Shown here piece after piece: positions 1-8,125 of a DNA stretch of 56,971 nucleotides. The notes beneath the pieces are model-generated. The model ran no database searches, had not been told where the DNA came from, and worked only from the letters and a program-made list of their open reading frames with translations. This stretch comes from Actinomycetota bacterium. GTDB lineage: Bacteria > Actinomycetota > Acidimicrobiia > Acidimicrobiales > RAAP-2. The DNA is taken from the NCBI GenBank assembly GCA_021324045.1, contig JAJPJV010000012.1, positions 1-56,971 of the forward strand, in the 5' to 3' direction. Numbering within the stretch: the first letter of the stretch is position 1; every line of letters starts with the position of its first letter. Made by a program: the position numbers and the translations under genes.

Positions 1-26
1 GCTCTGACCAACTGAGCTACGCCGCC
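1..26 (-). tRNA. Partial tRNA (5' part), probably tRNA-Met
   Basis: Read on the minus strand, these bases give a 7-base acceptor 5' strand, the TA linker and a complete D-arm of the GCTCAGTTGGTCAGAGC type. The window edge cuts the gene before the anticodon, so the amino acid cannot be read. It lies 4 bases downstream of tRNA-Thr on the same strand. In actinobacteria a Thr-Met tRNA pair commonly precedes rpmG-secE-nusG, so Met is the likely identity, by inference from context. Confidence 0.8.
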
Positions 27-30
27 GGGG

Positions 31-103
31 AGCCCCCTGTCGGAATCGAACCGACGACACCAGCCTTACCATGGCTGTGCTCTGCCGACTGAGCTAAGGG
101 GGC
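31..103 (-). tRNA. tRNA-Thr(GGT)
   Basis: The minus strand folds as a 73-base cloverleaf. The acceptor stem GCCCCCT pairs with AGGGGGC, followed by discriminator T. The anticodon stem is CAGCC/GGCTG around the loop ATGGTAA, giving anticodon GGT (Thr, codon ACC). The T-arm contains GGTTCGATTCC. No CCA is encoded. Confidence 0.95.
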
Positions 104-231
104 GCGGGCCGGGCGACCGCCAACAGGCATGATAGTCAACGGCTGGGCACCCCCCTCCTCCAGCGCTGCGGCTGTCTTCCCGCCAGATCGCCCGGTGGCG
201 AGCCGGCCCCGGCCCATCGTGTGCCGGTCGC

Positions 232-237
232 TACCAT
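232..237 (+). promoter_or_regulatory. TACCAT -10 box, leaderless promoter of the GNAT gene
   Basis: TACCAT ends 8 bases before the ATG at 246 and no Shine-Dalgarno sequence is present. The same TANNNT-to-start geometry recurs before many genes here, which supports a leaderless transcript. Inferred, not measured. Confidence 0.45.
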
Positions 238-245
238 CGCCGGCA

Positions 246-767
246 ATGCGCATTCGACGAGCCGAACTTGGCGACGCCCGAGCCATTGGTTCGATCTACA
301 ACCACGAGGTAGTGACCTCCATCGCGACGTTCGACATCGTTCCGTGGACCACGAGCGACGAACGTAGCTGGCTCGAACGCCACCAGGGCGCCCATCCGGC
401 CGTCGTCGCCGTGGCAGAACCGCGATCGGAGCACGACCTGTTGGGGGCGCACGGTGAAGCCGTCCTGGGCTTCGGTGCCCTCTCGCCCTATCGAGAGCGT
501 CCGGGGTACGCCACGACCGTCGAGGATTCGGTCTATGTCGATGCCCGTCATCGGAAAGCAGGGATCGGCCGCGCCATCCTCGAAGAGCTCATTCGACTGG
601 CGTCAGCTCACGGGTTCCACACAATCATCGCTCGCATCGGTGGCCGGAACGAGGCTTCGATCGCCCTCCATCGCGCCTGTGGCTTCGAATGGGTCGGGGT
701 CGAACGGGAAGTCGGCCGCAAGCACGGCGTATGGCTCGATGTGGTCGAGCTCCAGCGGATGCTCTGA
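246..767 (+). CDS. GNAT-family N-acetyltransferase (phosphinothricin acetyltransferase-like)
   Basis: A 173-residue single-domain acetyltransferase that should transfer acetyl from acetyl-CoA to an amine in the cytoplasm. It opens IRRAELGDARAIGSIYN, typical of the Pat/YncA branch. The acetyl-CoA loop motif RKAGIG lies near residue 99, followed by the late GGRNEASIALHRACGF block in which the asparagine and the FE turn are family hallmarks. The ATG at 246 is preferred to an upstream in-frame start at 129, because the extra 39 residues are low-complexity and a TACCAT -10-like box lies 8 bases before this ATG (leaderless start). The substrate is unknown; Pat relatives include methionine-sulfoximine acetylases. 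Confidence 0.85.
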   Translation: MRIRRAELGDARAIGSIYNHEVVTSIATFDIVPWTTSDERSWLERHQGAHPAVVAVAEPRSEHDLLGAHGEAVLGFGALSPYRERPGYATTVEDSVYVDARHRKAGIGRAILEELIRLASAHGFHTIIARIGGRNEASIALHRACGFEWVGVEREVGRKHGVWLDVVELQRML

Positions 768-849
768 GCGGTTCATGTGACCCTTGGAGTTCTGCCCCAT
801 CGGCATGAACATAGGAGCCACCCCAAAAAGACGGTCGCCGCAGAAATGG

Positions 850-2544
850 TCAGCCGTCGACCAGGTGCGCCGAGAACTCCTCGGAGACACCGTCGTAGGA
901 ATGGGACGTCAGTGCCCTTCCCCACGCCGACCAGCGGTCTACCGGAACGAGCCAGACCGCCAGGAGAGCGAGGAGCGCCGCCGCCTCTGCGAGCGGATTG
1001 GCATGTGCCAGGTCAACGAGCAGCTGCCGACCCCCGGGAAGGCCGATGAACGGGGAGGCAACCGAGATCCCAACGAGCACCTTTCTCATGGCCCGGCCAG
1101 CCACTGGTGCCAGGAGTACAACCCCCCACGTCAGGTACCAGGGTTGCACGACCGGGCCAAGCACCACGACGGCAAGCAAGCTCAGCCCCATCGCCCACAG
1201 GCCGCCGAAGCGATCGCTGTTGATCAGCAGGTAGAGACCAACCCCTGCCGCAACCACGAACCCGATCGCTCGGGTGACCGACAGGATCCCGTGCAAGCCG
1301 AGCTGCAAGCCCACCAGGTGGAGCAATCCGGTGATCCCCATGGCCACGCCTGTCGTCGGGGCGATCCAGCTACGGACCGTACCCGGGGTTCCAAGATTCG
1401 CGATCCATCCCCATCCCAGGCCACTGATGACGGTCACGACACCGATGACCGCGGTCGCCAACAGCCCAGCGGTGACCAACGGCCGAATCCGTTGCCGCCA
1501 GGGGATGTTCGGTCCCAGCCATTCCCACCCGATGTAAACGACACCTAATGCAGCAGGCACCTTCACGCTCGTGGCGAGCGCGCACAGCACGATGCCCCAG
1601 ACCGGGTGTCCCCGTTTGGCCACGGTGATCCCGGCAAACAGCAACCCGAGCATCAGCGCGTCGTTGTGAGCCGAGCCGACCAGCGAAAGGAGGGTCAACG
1701 GGTTGCAGACCACCAGCGCGAACAGCGCCGCCGGATCCTTCCCATACGCGTGAGCGAGCCGCGGGACACAGAGACCCATCAAGACGACGCCCCCCAAGGC
1801 TGCCAGCCGCAACAGGACGACCGTCCCGAGTACGTGATGGAAGCTCGCTGAAGCGAAGAATCCATCGAGCATGAGGAACAGCGGACCATACGGCGCCGGA
1901 GCATTCAGCCAGAGAGGGTCGACAGGGTTGACATACGGGCCCGCACCGAGGGTGAACGGCCCGTAGTGGTAGGGGTTGATGTGCCGGCTCATCATCTCGC
2001 CCTGGGCGGCGTAGGAGTAGACGTCGCGACTGAAGATGGGCGCGACCACGAGCATCGGCAGCACCCACAGGGCGAAGACGACCCAGAGGTACCGGACTGG
2101 CACCCCCGGACGGGTGCGCAAGGTCACCGTCAGCCGGTACCACACCCGACCGAGGAGCACCAGCCCGCCGTAGACCGTGACAAGCCCGAGGAACGGATCG
2201 GCCGGCGGGGCGTTCGCTGGAGGGGTCACTGACGGGACCCCGAAGAACCATGTCCCCGGCATGTCCAGCTTGAAGGGCGAATTCGGGAGCGACACCCCAA
2301 CCGCGATCGAGACCAGCGCGATCAGGCCCAGGGCCGCGGGGCGGAAGAGGAGACGCCAGTCGGTTGGCTCGTCGGTCACCCCCGGAGCCCCGGCCGAACG
2401 CAACCCCTCGTCACCTTGGATCAGGGCCGCGTCCTCGTCAACCCGCGAGACATCGGGCATGGCCTCGCTTCGACCAGTCGAGCTGTTCGGATTGTCTGGC
2501 ACCGTGGTGTCGACCTCGTGTGCTGGGTTCGGGCTCCAACCCAC
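850..2544 (-). CDS. Polyprenol-phosphate-mannose-dependent alpha-1,6-mannosyltransferase (MptB-like, GT-C)
   Basis: A 564-residue multi-pass membrane glycosyltransferase. After about 60 polar, probably disordered residues come roughly a dozen hydrophobic segments. The extracytoplasmic loop after the third or fourth helix carries FSRDVYSYAAQG at about residue 171, then an HINPYHYGP stretch and PAPYGPLFL, the diagnostic block of the MptB family. The Asp in FSRD is the expected catalytic or metal residue of GT-C enzymes. Relatives extend the alpha-1,6-mannan core of lipomannan or arabinomannan from polyprenol-phosphate-mannose on the outer membrane face. The start is uncertain: the GTG at 2544 has no clear ribosome site, and an ATG at 2460 would remove only disordered sequence. 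The acceptor glycan is unknown. Confidence 0.85.
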   Translation of the reverse strand: MGWSPNPAHEVDTTVPDNPNSSTGRSEAMPDVSRVDEDAALIQGDEGLRSAGAPGVTDEPTDWRLLFRPAALGLIALVSIAVGVSLPNSPFKLDMPGTWFFGVPSVTPPANAPPADPFLGLVTVYGGLVLLGRVWYRLTVTLRTRPGVPVRYLWVVFALWVLPMLVVAPIFSRDVYSYAAQGEMMSRHINPYHYGPFTLGAGPYVNPVDPLWLNAPAPYGPLFLMLDGFFASASFHHVLGTVVLLRLAALGGVVLMGLCVPRLAHAYGKDPAALFALVVCNPLTLLSLVGSAHNDALMLGLLFAGITVAKRGHPVWGIVLCALATSVKVPAALGVVYIGWEWLGPNIPWRQRIRPLVTAGLLATAVIGVVTVISGLGWGWIANLGTPGTVRSWIAPTTGVAMGITGLLHLVGLQLGLHGILSVTRAIGFVVAAGVGLYLLINSDRFGGLWAMGLSLLAVVVLGPVVQPWYLTWGVVLLAPVAGRAMRKVLVGISVASPFIGLPGGRQLLVDLAHANPLAEAAALLALLAVWLVPVDRWSAWGRALTSHSYDGVSEEFSAHLVDG

Positions 2545-2837
2545 CTTGCGTCCGGGGACGTCATCCCCACCGGTGTCGCCAGAGCAGATCCTCTGGGTTC
2601 AGCACGCTTCTGGCCGGTCACTCCCTCCGGTCCGGAACAGCCGGCGCAAAAGCATTTCGGCCCCGGTGTCACCTTGCGACCGGGAAGGCGGCCCGTAATG
2701 GCATTGTAACGCCCAACCCCCAGTGTGCAAGGTCGCCCTTCTCCGGACCCTTTGCCCAGGACCGAAGGTGACGGCACAACGGGCACCTCCAAAGCCTTCC
2801 TCGTCGGCTGACCACCGACGGCCATCGGGCACTCGTA

Positions 2838-2885
2838 CAGAAGGTTCCAGTACCTGGTGTTCAGAAGGTTCCAGTACCTGGTGTT
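2838..2885. repeat. Two exact tandem copies of a 24-bp unit
   Basis: A 24-base unit beginning CAGAAGGTTCCAG and ending CCTGGTGTT occurs at 2838-2861 and again, identical and adjacent, at 2862-2885. Each copy contains the inverted CCAG-TAC-CTGG. It lies outside any credible gene. It may be a recent slippage duplication or paired protein-binding sites. Confidence 0.9.
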
Positions 2886-3251
2886 CCAAATCGACGCTCC
2901 CCACCGTCCTGGGCGTGCGAATGACCCCTTGAGGAGCGCCGTAACCCACGGTCGGTCATCGCCGAGTCCGACAGTGGTCAGGGGCGAGCCCTGCCTCGTT
3001 GCATGCTCGTTCCTCCTGCATCGAGATGCAGCGGCTGGGACCGCGCCGGCGGTCAACGAGACTTGAGCGGGACGAGCAGGCCGCGGTTTGCCGTTGACGG
3101 AACCGTCACTTACCGTCTGCCGCGGACGCGGCCTCGATCGGGTACACCATGGACGCCGATGCCCACACGATGCCGGTGATTCGCGACACCGGGGCCACGA
3201 ACGTGGCGCTCTCCCTGTTCGTGCGCACAGAGATCACCACAGCCGATCTGC

Positions 3252-3290
3252 CGAGGCTGCCCTGTTCCGGTCCTCGTCTGGGCAGCCTCG
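3252..3290 (-). terminator. Hairpin just downstream of tRNA-Tyr
   Basis: CGAGGCTGCCC (3252-3262) and GGGCAGCCTCG (3280-3290) are a perfect 11-bp inverted repeat with a 17-base loop, starting 4 bases past the 3' end of tRNA-Tyr on the minus strand. There is no U-tract, so it is either a non-canonical (I-shaped) terminator or a 3' processing signal. Confidence 0.55.
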
Positions 3291-3294
3291 AAAG

Positions 3295-3376
3295 TGGGCC
3301 GGGAGGGATTCGAACCCCCGTAGGCTGCGCCGGCAGATTTACAGTCTGCTTCCTTTGGCCACTCGGACACCGACCC
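3295..3376 (-). tRNA. tRNA-Tyr(GTA)
   Basis: An 82-base class II tRNA on the minus strand. The acceptor GGGTCGG pairs with CCGGCCC (one wobble), discriminator A. The anticodon stem is GCAGA/TCTGC around CTGTAAA, giving anticodon GTA. The long variable arm expected for Tyr is present, and the T-arm contains GGTTCGAATCC. No CCA is encoded. Confidence 0.95.
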
Positions 3377-3505
3377 GCGGATGAGGATATCCCCGCCGGG
3401 CCAACGGCCATGCGCGCAACTCCGTCTCGCCATGGGCGCATCCCTGACGAACCCCCGGTCCCTCCTCGCTCCCCGGCGCCACCTGGGCCAGCGAAGCACA
3501 CCCAG

Positions 3506-3511
3506 TAGGCT
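3506..3511 (+). promoter_or_regulatory. TAGGCT -10 box of yajQ (leaderless)
   Basis: TAGGCT is followed by 7 bases and then the ATG at 3519. No ribosome-binding site is present. A longer in-frame upstream extension has no conserved sequence, so this box helps fix the start. Confidence 0.45.
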
Positions 3512-3518
3512 TTGGCGC

Positions 3519-4007
3519 ATGCCGAGCTTCGACATCGTCTCCGAAGTCGACATGCAAGAGGTGCGCAATGCTGTGGACCAGGCGAACCGAGAGGCGGCAA
3601 CTCGGTTCGACTTCAAGAACACGGACTCGACCATCGAGCTCGGTGACGGCGCACTCATCCTACGGTCATCGACGCCTGACCGGCTCCGAGCCCTCCACCA
3701 GGTGCTCGAGGAGAAATTGGTACGCCGCGGCGTCTCACTCAAAGCCCTTGAGGACGAACGGATCGAAGAGGCCTCGAAAGGGTCGGCTCGGCAACGGGTT
3801 CGAATCCGTGCTGGCCTATCCGCCGATCACGCGCGACAGATCAACAAGTTCATCAAGGGCCTCGGTCTCAAGGGTGTGAGTTCACAGACCCAGGGTGCCC
3901 AGATCCGTGTAACCGGCAAGAAGCGGGATGACCTCCAAGCGGTGATTGCCTCCTGCAAGCAAGAGGACTTCGGGATTCCGCTACAGTTCGAGAACTTTCG
4001 GGACTAG
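3519..4007 (+). CDS. yajQ: YajQ family nucleotide-binding protein (UPF0234)
   Basis: A 162-residue protein of normal family length. It begins PSFDIVSEVDMQEVRNAVDQ and contains RFDFKNTDS near residue 29. The second ferredoxin-like half has AGLSADHARQINKFIKGLGL and ends IPLQFENFRD, all hallmarks of YajQ. Members bind nucleic acid or nucleotides, and the Xanthomonas homologue binds cyclic di-GMP. The start is fixed by homology and by the leaderless box 7 bases upstream. It is convergent with cobT and has its own promoter. A BldD-like regulator also lies in the window, so c-di-GMP signalling is conceivable, but no direct link is visible. Confidence 0.92.
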   Translation: MPSFDIVSEVDMQEVRNAVDQANREAATRFDFKNTDSTIELGDGALILRSSTPDRLRALHQVLEEKLVRRGVSLKALEDERIEEASKGSARQRVRIRAGLSADHARQINKFIKGLGLKGVSSQTQGAQIRVTGKKRDDLQAVIASCKQEDFGIPLQFENFRD

Positions 4008-4105
4008 TGCCCACCTGCCCCTGAGCAGCTTTCCAGGGCTGGGGTGTGCCGACACTGGCCTACCCAGGCCTCGAGCGAGCAGTACACGTTGCGCCCCGTA
4101 TCGGA

Positions 4106-5194
4106 TCAGCTGCCCTTAGGCAACCGAGCCGCGGCTCCCCTTTCGCTGACCTGGGCCGATTCGAACGTTGCCATCTCGCCGAGAATCTTGGCCGCGGCTT
4201 GGAGGATCGGGAGCGCGAGGCAGGCACCTGTTCCCTCGCCAAGTCGCAGCTCCAGGTCCACTAGCGGGTCGAGTCCAAGGTGCGCCAACGCGACGGTGGC
4301 TCCAGGCTCGACCGAACGATGACCTGCGAAGAAGTATCCGACGGCCTCTGGGGCGATCGCGACTGCGACGAGCGCAGCGGCGTCGGCGATGAGTCCGTCA
4401 AGCAAGACCGGGAGTCGAGCTGCAGCCCCACCGACGAGGAAGCCGGTGAGGGCCGCGATCTCCAAACCACCGAGCGACGCCAAGACGTCGACCGGGTCGG
4501 TCATCGTCCGAGGGTCGACCCGGCTCAGTGCTCGCTCGACAACATCGACCTTGTGCTTGAGCTGTGTATCGTCGACTCCGGTTCCTCGTCCGGTGACCTC
4601 GGCGGCTGGACTCCCCGTGAAGGCTGCAACCAGCGCCGCTGCCGGGGTCGTATTCCCGATCCCCATATCCCCAGTGAGCAAACAGCGTGCGCCTGCGTCG
4701 GCCAGCTCCATCGCAATGCCCGCGCCGAGATCGAGTGCCTGCCGCACCTCCGCATCACTCATTGCTGGCCCGGCAGCGATGTTCCCAGATCCCCTCCGGA
4801 TCTTGGCCCGTCGGAGCGTCGGGGCTGGCGGCAGGTCTGCGGCCGTCGCCACGTCGACCACGACGACGTCGGCACCGACGTGGCGTGCCAATACGTTCAC
4901 GGCAGCACCACCGCCGCAGAAGTTCGCCACCATCTGGGCAGTGACCTCCTGTGGCCAAGGCGACACGCCCTCCTCCAGGACCCCGTGGTCGCCGACGAAC
5001 ACCGCGACCGTCGCCGGTGCGGGCACCGGCGGAGGACAAGAACCGGCGATCGCCGAAAGCTGGATCCCCACCTTTTCGAGGAGACCCAACGACCCCGAGG
5101 GTTTGGTCAGACGTTCCTGATAAGCACCCGCGCGCTCAGCGGCCGTGGCGTCGGGAGCGGCCACTCGAGCGAGGGCCTCATCGAATGACGGCAC
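4106..5194 (-). CDS. cobT: Nicotinate-nucleotide--dimethylbenzimidazole phosphoribosyltransferase
   Basis: A 362-residue cytoplasmic enzyme that makes alpha-ribazole phosphate from nicotinate mononucleotide and a lower-ligand base, in the nucleotide-loop step of cobalamin assembly. Visible family blocks are LTKPSGSLGLLE near residue 29, VFVGDHGVLEEGVS near 65, GDMGIGNTT near 175 and LRLGEGTGACLALP near 326, whose Glu is the expected catalytic base. Its start overlaps the end of gtrA by 17 bases, so the two are probably co-transcribed and coupled. No cobalamin riboswitch was seen upstream. A cobalamin need fits the propionyl/methylmalonyl-CoA genes further along. Confidence 0.95.
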   Translation of the reverse strand: MPSFDEALARVAAPDATAAERAGAYQERLTKPSGSLGLLEKVGIQLSAIAGSCPPPVPAPATVAVFVGDHGVLEEGVSPWPQEVTAQMVANFCGGGAAVNVLARHVGADVVVVDVATAADLPPAPTLRRAKIRRGSGNIAAGPAMSDAEVRQALDLGAGIAMELADAGARCLLTGDMGIGNTTPAAALVAAFTGSPAAEVTGRGTGVDDTQLKHKVDVVERALSRVDPRTMTDPVDVLASLGGLEIAALTGFLVGGAAARLPVLLDGLIADAAALVAVAIAPEAVGYFFAGHRSVEPGATVALAHLGLDPLVDLELRLGEGTGACLALPILQAAAKILGEMATFESAQVSERGAAARLPKGS

Positions 5195-5783
5195 CCTGCG
5201 GACGCTCCCGCTTTCGGACAGATCGCTGCGCTGCGTCTGTCGCTTCGCCAGCTCGGGCCATCACCTGGACCACCTCCTCGCGATGGCGGCCTTCGGGCTG
5301 CAGACCGCCTCCGACCTCTTCGATCAGCGGCGACACCTGGAAGAGCCGGTCGAAGATGAGCAGCTTGAGCACCCAAAAGACACCGAAGGAGGTGACGTTG
5401 GCCGCCAAGACCAACACCGTTCGCACCTCGTGGGAGAAGGCATAGTGCTTTCCGATGTGCCCTGCCAGATCGGCCCAGAAAATCGAGAACGCAATGCCCG
5501 CGGCAGCGATCACCCAGAATGGCAGGACCTCCTTGAGGAGATGGGAGCGCCCGGTCTTCCCCCAGGCCCAGTTTCGGTTGAGCCAGTACGACGGGACCGT
5601 GGCGACTCCGTTGGCAAAGACGGTGCTCGGGACCTCACTCCACAACCGGCCAACGCCGTAGACCAGGAACAAGACGACGAAGGACACCGCCGTCGAGATC
5701 ACCGAGACCATCGAATACCGTGCGACTTTCGTACCCTCGGGCGTCTGGAGCCACGCCCAGAGACGAGCGAGTTTCACGGGCAT
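5178..5783 (-). CDS. GtrA-like membrane protein
   Basis: A 201-residue membrane protein with four hydrophobic segments in the first 150 residues (about 23-45, 55-75, 88-108 and 122-146). It has the GtrA signature KVARYSMVSVISTAVSF near residue 19, an invariant-looking NRNWAWGKTG and LLIFDRLFQ. GtrA proteins are proposed to flip or aid transfer of polyprenyl-phosphate-linked sugars. The polar C-terminal tail of about 50 residues is atypical. TAGGAT lies 6 bases before the ATG, indicating a leaderless start. It is first in a two-gene unit with cobT; the functional link is unclear. Confidence 0.82.
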   Translation of the reverse strand: MPVKLARLWAWLQTPEGTKVARYSMVSVISTAVSFVVLFLVYGVGRLWSEVPSTVFANGVATVPSYWLNRNWAWGKTGRSHLLKEVLPFWVIAAAGIAFSIFWADLAGHIGKHYAFSHEVRTVLVLAANVTSFGVFWVLKLLIFDRLFQVSPLIEEVGGGLQPEGRHREEVVQVMARAGEATDAAQRSVRKRERPQGAVIR

Positions 5784-5789
5784 CTTGTG

Positions 5790-5795
5790 ATCCTA
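5790..5795 (-). promoter_or_regulatory. TAGGAT -10 box of gtrA-cobT (leaderless)
   Basis: On the minus strand TAGGAT is followed by 6 bases and then the ATG at 5783. No Shine-Dalgarno sequence is present. Confidence 0.45.
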
Positions 5796-5879
5796 ACGGT
5801 TCGTTCGGACTCCGACCCCTCACCGCCTCGCGTCCCTCGCCTCTCGCCAACCTCCTTCGAGGGCTGCAAACATGAGCCC

Positions 5880-6731
5880 GTGACTGCGGCACTCGACGCC
5901 CTCGTGAAACTGCTCGACCTTGAACCCATAGAGCACAACATCTACCGGGGGTCCCAGCCCGAGGGCGAGCTGCAGCGCGTCTTCGGGGGGCAAGTCGCCG
6001 CCCAGGCGCTCATGGCAGCCGGACGCACCGTTGCGCACGGGACGGTGCACTCCTTGCACTCGTACTTCCTCCGTCCGGGGAACCCGGCTCTGCCCATTCT
6101 TTATACCGTCGACCGGATACGAGACGGGCGTTCGTTCACCACTCGTCGGGTCGTGGCCGTCCAACAGGGAGAGGCGATCTTCAACCTGGCAGCTTCGTTC
6201 CACGACGAAGAGCCCGGGCTCGAGCACCAGTTCCCGATGCCCGACGTCCCTCCTCCTGAAGAGCTCCCTACCCTCGCAGAGCGATTGTCAGCATGGCGGA
6301 GCGACCTCGCGGGTAGCCGCCAACATCCACCTGCTGTGGACCAACGCTTCATCGGCAATCTCCCCTGGCAGAACGAGAGCGAACCGCTCGAGCCCTTCCA
6401 GCGCCTATGGATCCGCGCGGACGGACACCTCCCTGACGACCCCCTGCTCCACGCGTGCGTGGCGACCTATGCCTCCGACCTGTCGCTCTTCGACACCATC
6501 GTTCGACCCCACGCGCTGCACTGGGATGCCCCACACTTCATGGCAGCCAGTCTCGACCACTGCATGTGGTTTCACCGCCCTTTCCGCAGTGACGAATGGC
6601 TCCTCTACGACATGGATTCGCCGGTAGCAGCAGGAGCACGTGGACTGGCTAGGGGATTCTTCTTCGATCGTTCCGGCCGGCTCGTAGCTTCGATGATCCA
6701 AGAAGGACTGATCAGAGCCCTCGACCGCTGA
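5880..6731 (+). CDS. tesB: Acyl-CoA thioesterase II (TesB family)
   Basis: A 283-residue double hot-dog thioesterase hydrolysing fatty acyl-CoA to free acid and CoA. Typical blocks are FGGQVAAQALMAAGRTV (about 34-50), HSLHSYFLRPGNP, the catalytic-Asp segment YASDLSLFDT, SLDHCMWFHRPF and the Gln in SMIQEGLIR near the C-terminus. The start is taken as the GTG at 5880. An ATG at 5872 in another frame reads only ATG-AGC-CCG-TGA, so its stop overlaps the GTG. That arrangement could act as a minimal upstream ORF or be chance. It is divergent from gtrA and convergent with citrate synthase. Confidence 0.93.
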   Translation: MTAALDALVKLLDLEPIEHNIYRGSQPEGELQRVFGGQVAAQALMAAGRTVAHGTVHSLHSYFLRPGNPALPILYTVDRIRDGRSFTTRRVVAVQQGEAIFNLAASFHDEEPGLEHQFPMPDVPPPEELPTLAERLSAWRSDLAGSRQHPPAVDQRFIGNLPWQNESEPLEPFQRLWIRADGHLPDDPLLHACVATYASDLSLFDTIVRPHALHWDAPHFMAASLDHCMWFHRPFRSDEWLLYDMDSPVAAGARGLARGFFFDRSGRLVASMIQEGLIRALDR

Positions 6732-6739
6732 GCATCGGC

Positions 6740-8008
6740 TCAGCGAGCTTCGAGGGGCACGTAGTCCCGCTTGTCAGGGCCGATGTAGACCTGTCGGGGC
6801 CGAGCGATCTTCGAGTCCTGATCGAGCATCTCCTGCCAGTGCGCCAGCCAACCCGCCGTCCTCGGGATGGCGAAGAGCACGGGGAACATCTGGAGTGGGA
6901 AGCCCATCGCCTGGTAGATGAGGCCAGAGTAGAAATCGACGTTGGGATAGAGCTTGCGCGAGATGAAGAACTCGTCCGAGAGCGCGATCTCCTCAAGCTT
7001 GAGCGCGATGTCCAGGAGCGGGTTCTTCCCCGTGACGGCGAAGACGTCGTCCGCTGTGCGCTTGATGATCTTTGCCCTCGGGTCATAGCTCTTATAGACA
7101 CGGTGGCCGAACCCCTGCAATCTCACGGCTCCGGACTTGACTTCAGCGATGTACGCGGGCACGTTCTCGATGCTTTTGATCTCCATCAGCATCCGAATCA
7201 CCGCCTCGTTCGCCCCACCGTGGCGCGGGCCGTAAAGAGCTGCGCATGCAGCGGCCGTGGCTGAGTAGGGGTCGGCGTGCGACGAACCGACCACGCGCAT
7301 GGCAGTCGTCGAACAGTTCTGCTCGTGGTCCGCATGAAGGATGAACAGCACGTCGAGCGCTCGGGCGAGCACCGGATTGGCCTCGAAGCGGGGCTCTGCC
7401 ACCTTCCAGAGCATCGAGAGGAAGTTCGACGTGAAGTCGAGGGAGTTGTCGGGGTAGACGAAGGGCATCCCGACGCTGAAGCGGTGAGCGGCGGCAGCCA
7501 GCGTCGGCATCTTGGCAATGAGACGGATGATCTGCCTCCGACGCGCCTCGGGATCGAAAATTCCCTTCGCGTCGAGGTAGAAGGTGGAAAGCGCGGCTAC
7601 CGCGGAGACGAGCATCCCCATCGGGTGGGCGTCGTAGTGGAACCCTTCCAAGAAACGCTTCCTCACGTTCTCATGGATGAACGTGTGGTACGTGATCTCA
7701 TGGCGCCACGCTTCGAACTGCGATGGGGTCGGGAGCTCGCCGTGGAGAAGCAGGTACGCCACTTCCAAGTACGTCGACTTCTCGGCAAGCTGTTCGATCG
7801 GATATCCCCGGTACCGGAGGATTCCCGCTTCGCCGTCGAGGTACGTGATGGCGCTCTCGCAAGCCGCTGTGGAAAGGAACCCCGGATCGAGGAACCAGAT
7901 CCCAGGCAAGAGCTTCGCCCACTCTGAGGCTGCAACCCCGCCGTTGATGATCGGGATCTCGATCGATTCGCCGGTCCTGTTATCAGTGATCGTGATGCTC
8001 TCGGTCAC
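6740..8008 (-). CDS. gltA: Citrate synthase
   Basis: A 422-residue type II citrate synthase condensing acetyl-CoA and oxaloacetate to start the TCA cycle. The catalytic residues are visible: His in LHADHEQNCS, His in GPRHGGANEAV and Asp in LYPNVDFYSG. It opens ITITDNRTGESIEIPI with the extended N-terminal small domain of type II enzymes. The start is a GTG at 8008 (GTG ACC GAG), preceded by AAAGGGAAAGGA about 9 bases upstream. A TAGGAT box near 8065 could be the promoter. Single-gene unit, convergent with tesB. Confidence 0.97.
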   Translation of the reverse strand: MTESITITDNRTGESIEIPIINGGVAASEWAKLLPGIWFLDPGFLSTAACESAITYLDGEAGILRYRGYPIEQLAEKSTYLEVAYLLLHGELPTPSQFEAWRHEITYHTFIHENVRKRFLEGFHYDAHPMGMLVSAVAALSTFYLDAKGIFDPEARRRQIIRLIAKMPTLAAAAHRFSVGMPFVYPDNSLDFTSNFLSMLWKVAEPRFEANPVLARALDVLFILHADHEQNCSTTAMRVVGSSHADPYSATAAACAALYGPRHGGANEAVIRMLMEIKSIENVPAYIAEVKSGAVRLQGFGHRVYKSYDPRAKIIKRTADDVFAVTGKNPLLDIALKLEEIALSDEFFISRKLYPNVDFYSGLIYQAMGFPLQMFPVLFAIPRTAGWLAHWQEMLDQDSKIARPRQVYIGPDKRDYVPLEAR

Positions 8009-8125
8009 AGCCGGCGATCCTTTCCCTTTCTATCGGACGACCCTCACATCTATCACCGCTCTGATCCTATGGCGACGGCGCGCCGAGATCACACCGCCGG
8101 GCGCTGCGCACCCGGTTGGCTCGTC

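Larger units (their letters stand above)
2545..3294. other. Gene-poor spacer of about 750 bases
   Basis: No convincing coding frame is seen between the MptB-like gene and tRNA-Tyr. Open frames here are short and Arg/Pro/Ser-rich in all frames. The stretch holds the 24-bp tandem duplication at 2838 and a perfect 11-bp inverted repeat at 3252-3290 just downstream of tRNA-Tyr. It also holds a TGACGG-AA-CCGTCA dyad at 3095-3108. Confidence 0.6.

Noticed and set aside
784-1548. 254-residue plus-strand open frame
   Set aside because: Antisense to the well-supported MptB-like gene; composition is His/Gln/Arg-rich with no domain.
2421-3056. 211-residue minus-strand frame spanning the tandem repeat
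   Set aside because: Overlaps the MptB-like gene start in another frame, no start signal, and its only repeat comes from the DNA duplication.
3088-3508. Two plus-strand frames through tRNA-Tyr
   Set aside because: They translate the tRNA gene itself (GRDSNPRR-type peptides are a known artefact of antisense tRNA).
4280-5188. 302-residue plus-strand frame
   Set aside because: Antisense to cobT; high-GC shadow frame without homology.
5195-5880. Cobalamin riboswitch for cobT
   Set aside because: cobT starts inside gtrA and the gtrA promoter looks leaderless, leaving no room for a riboswitch.
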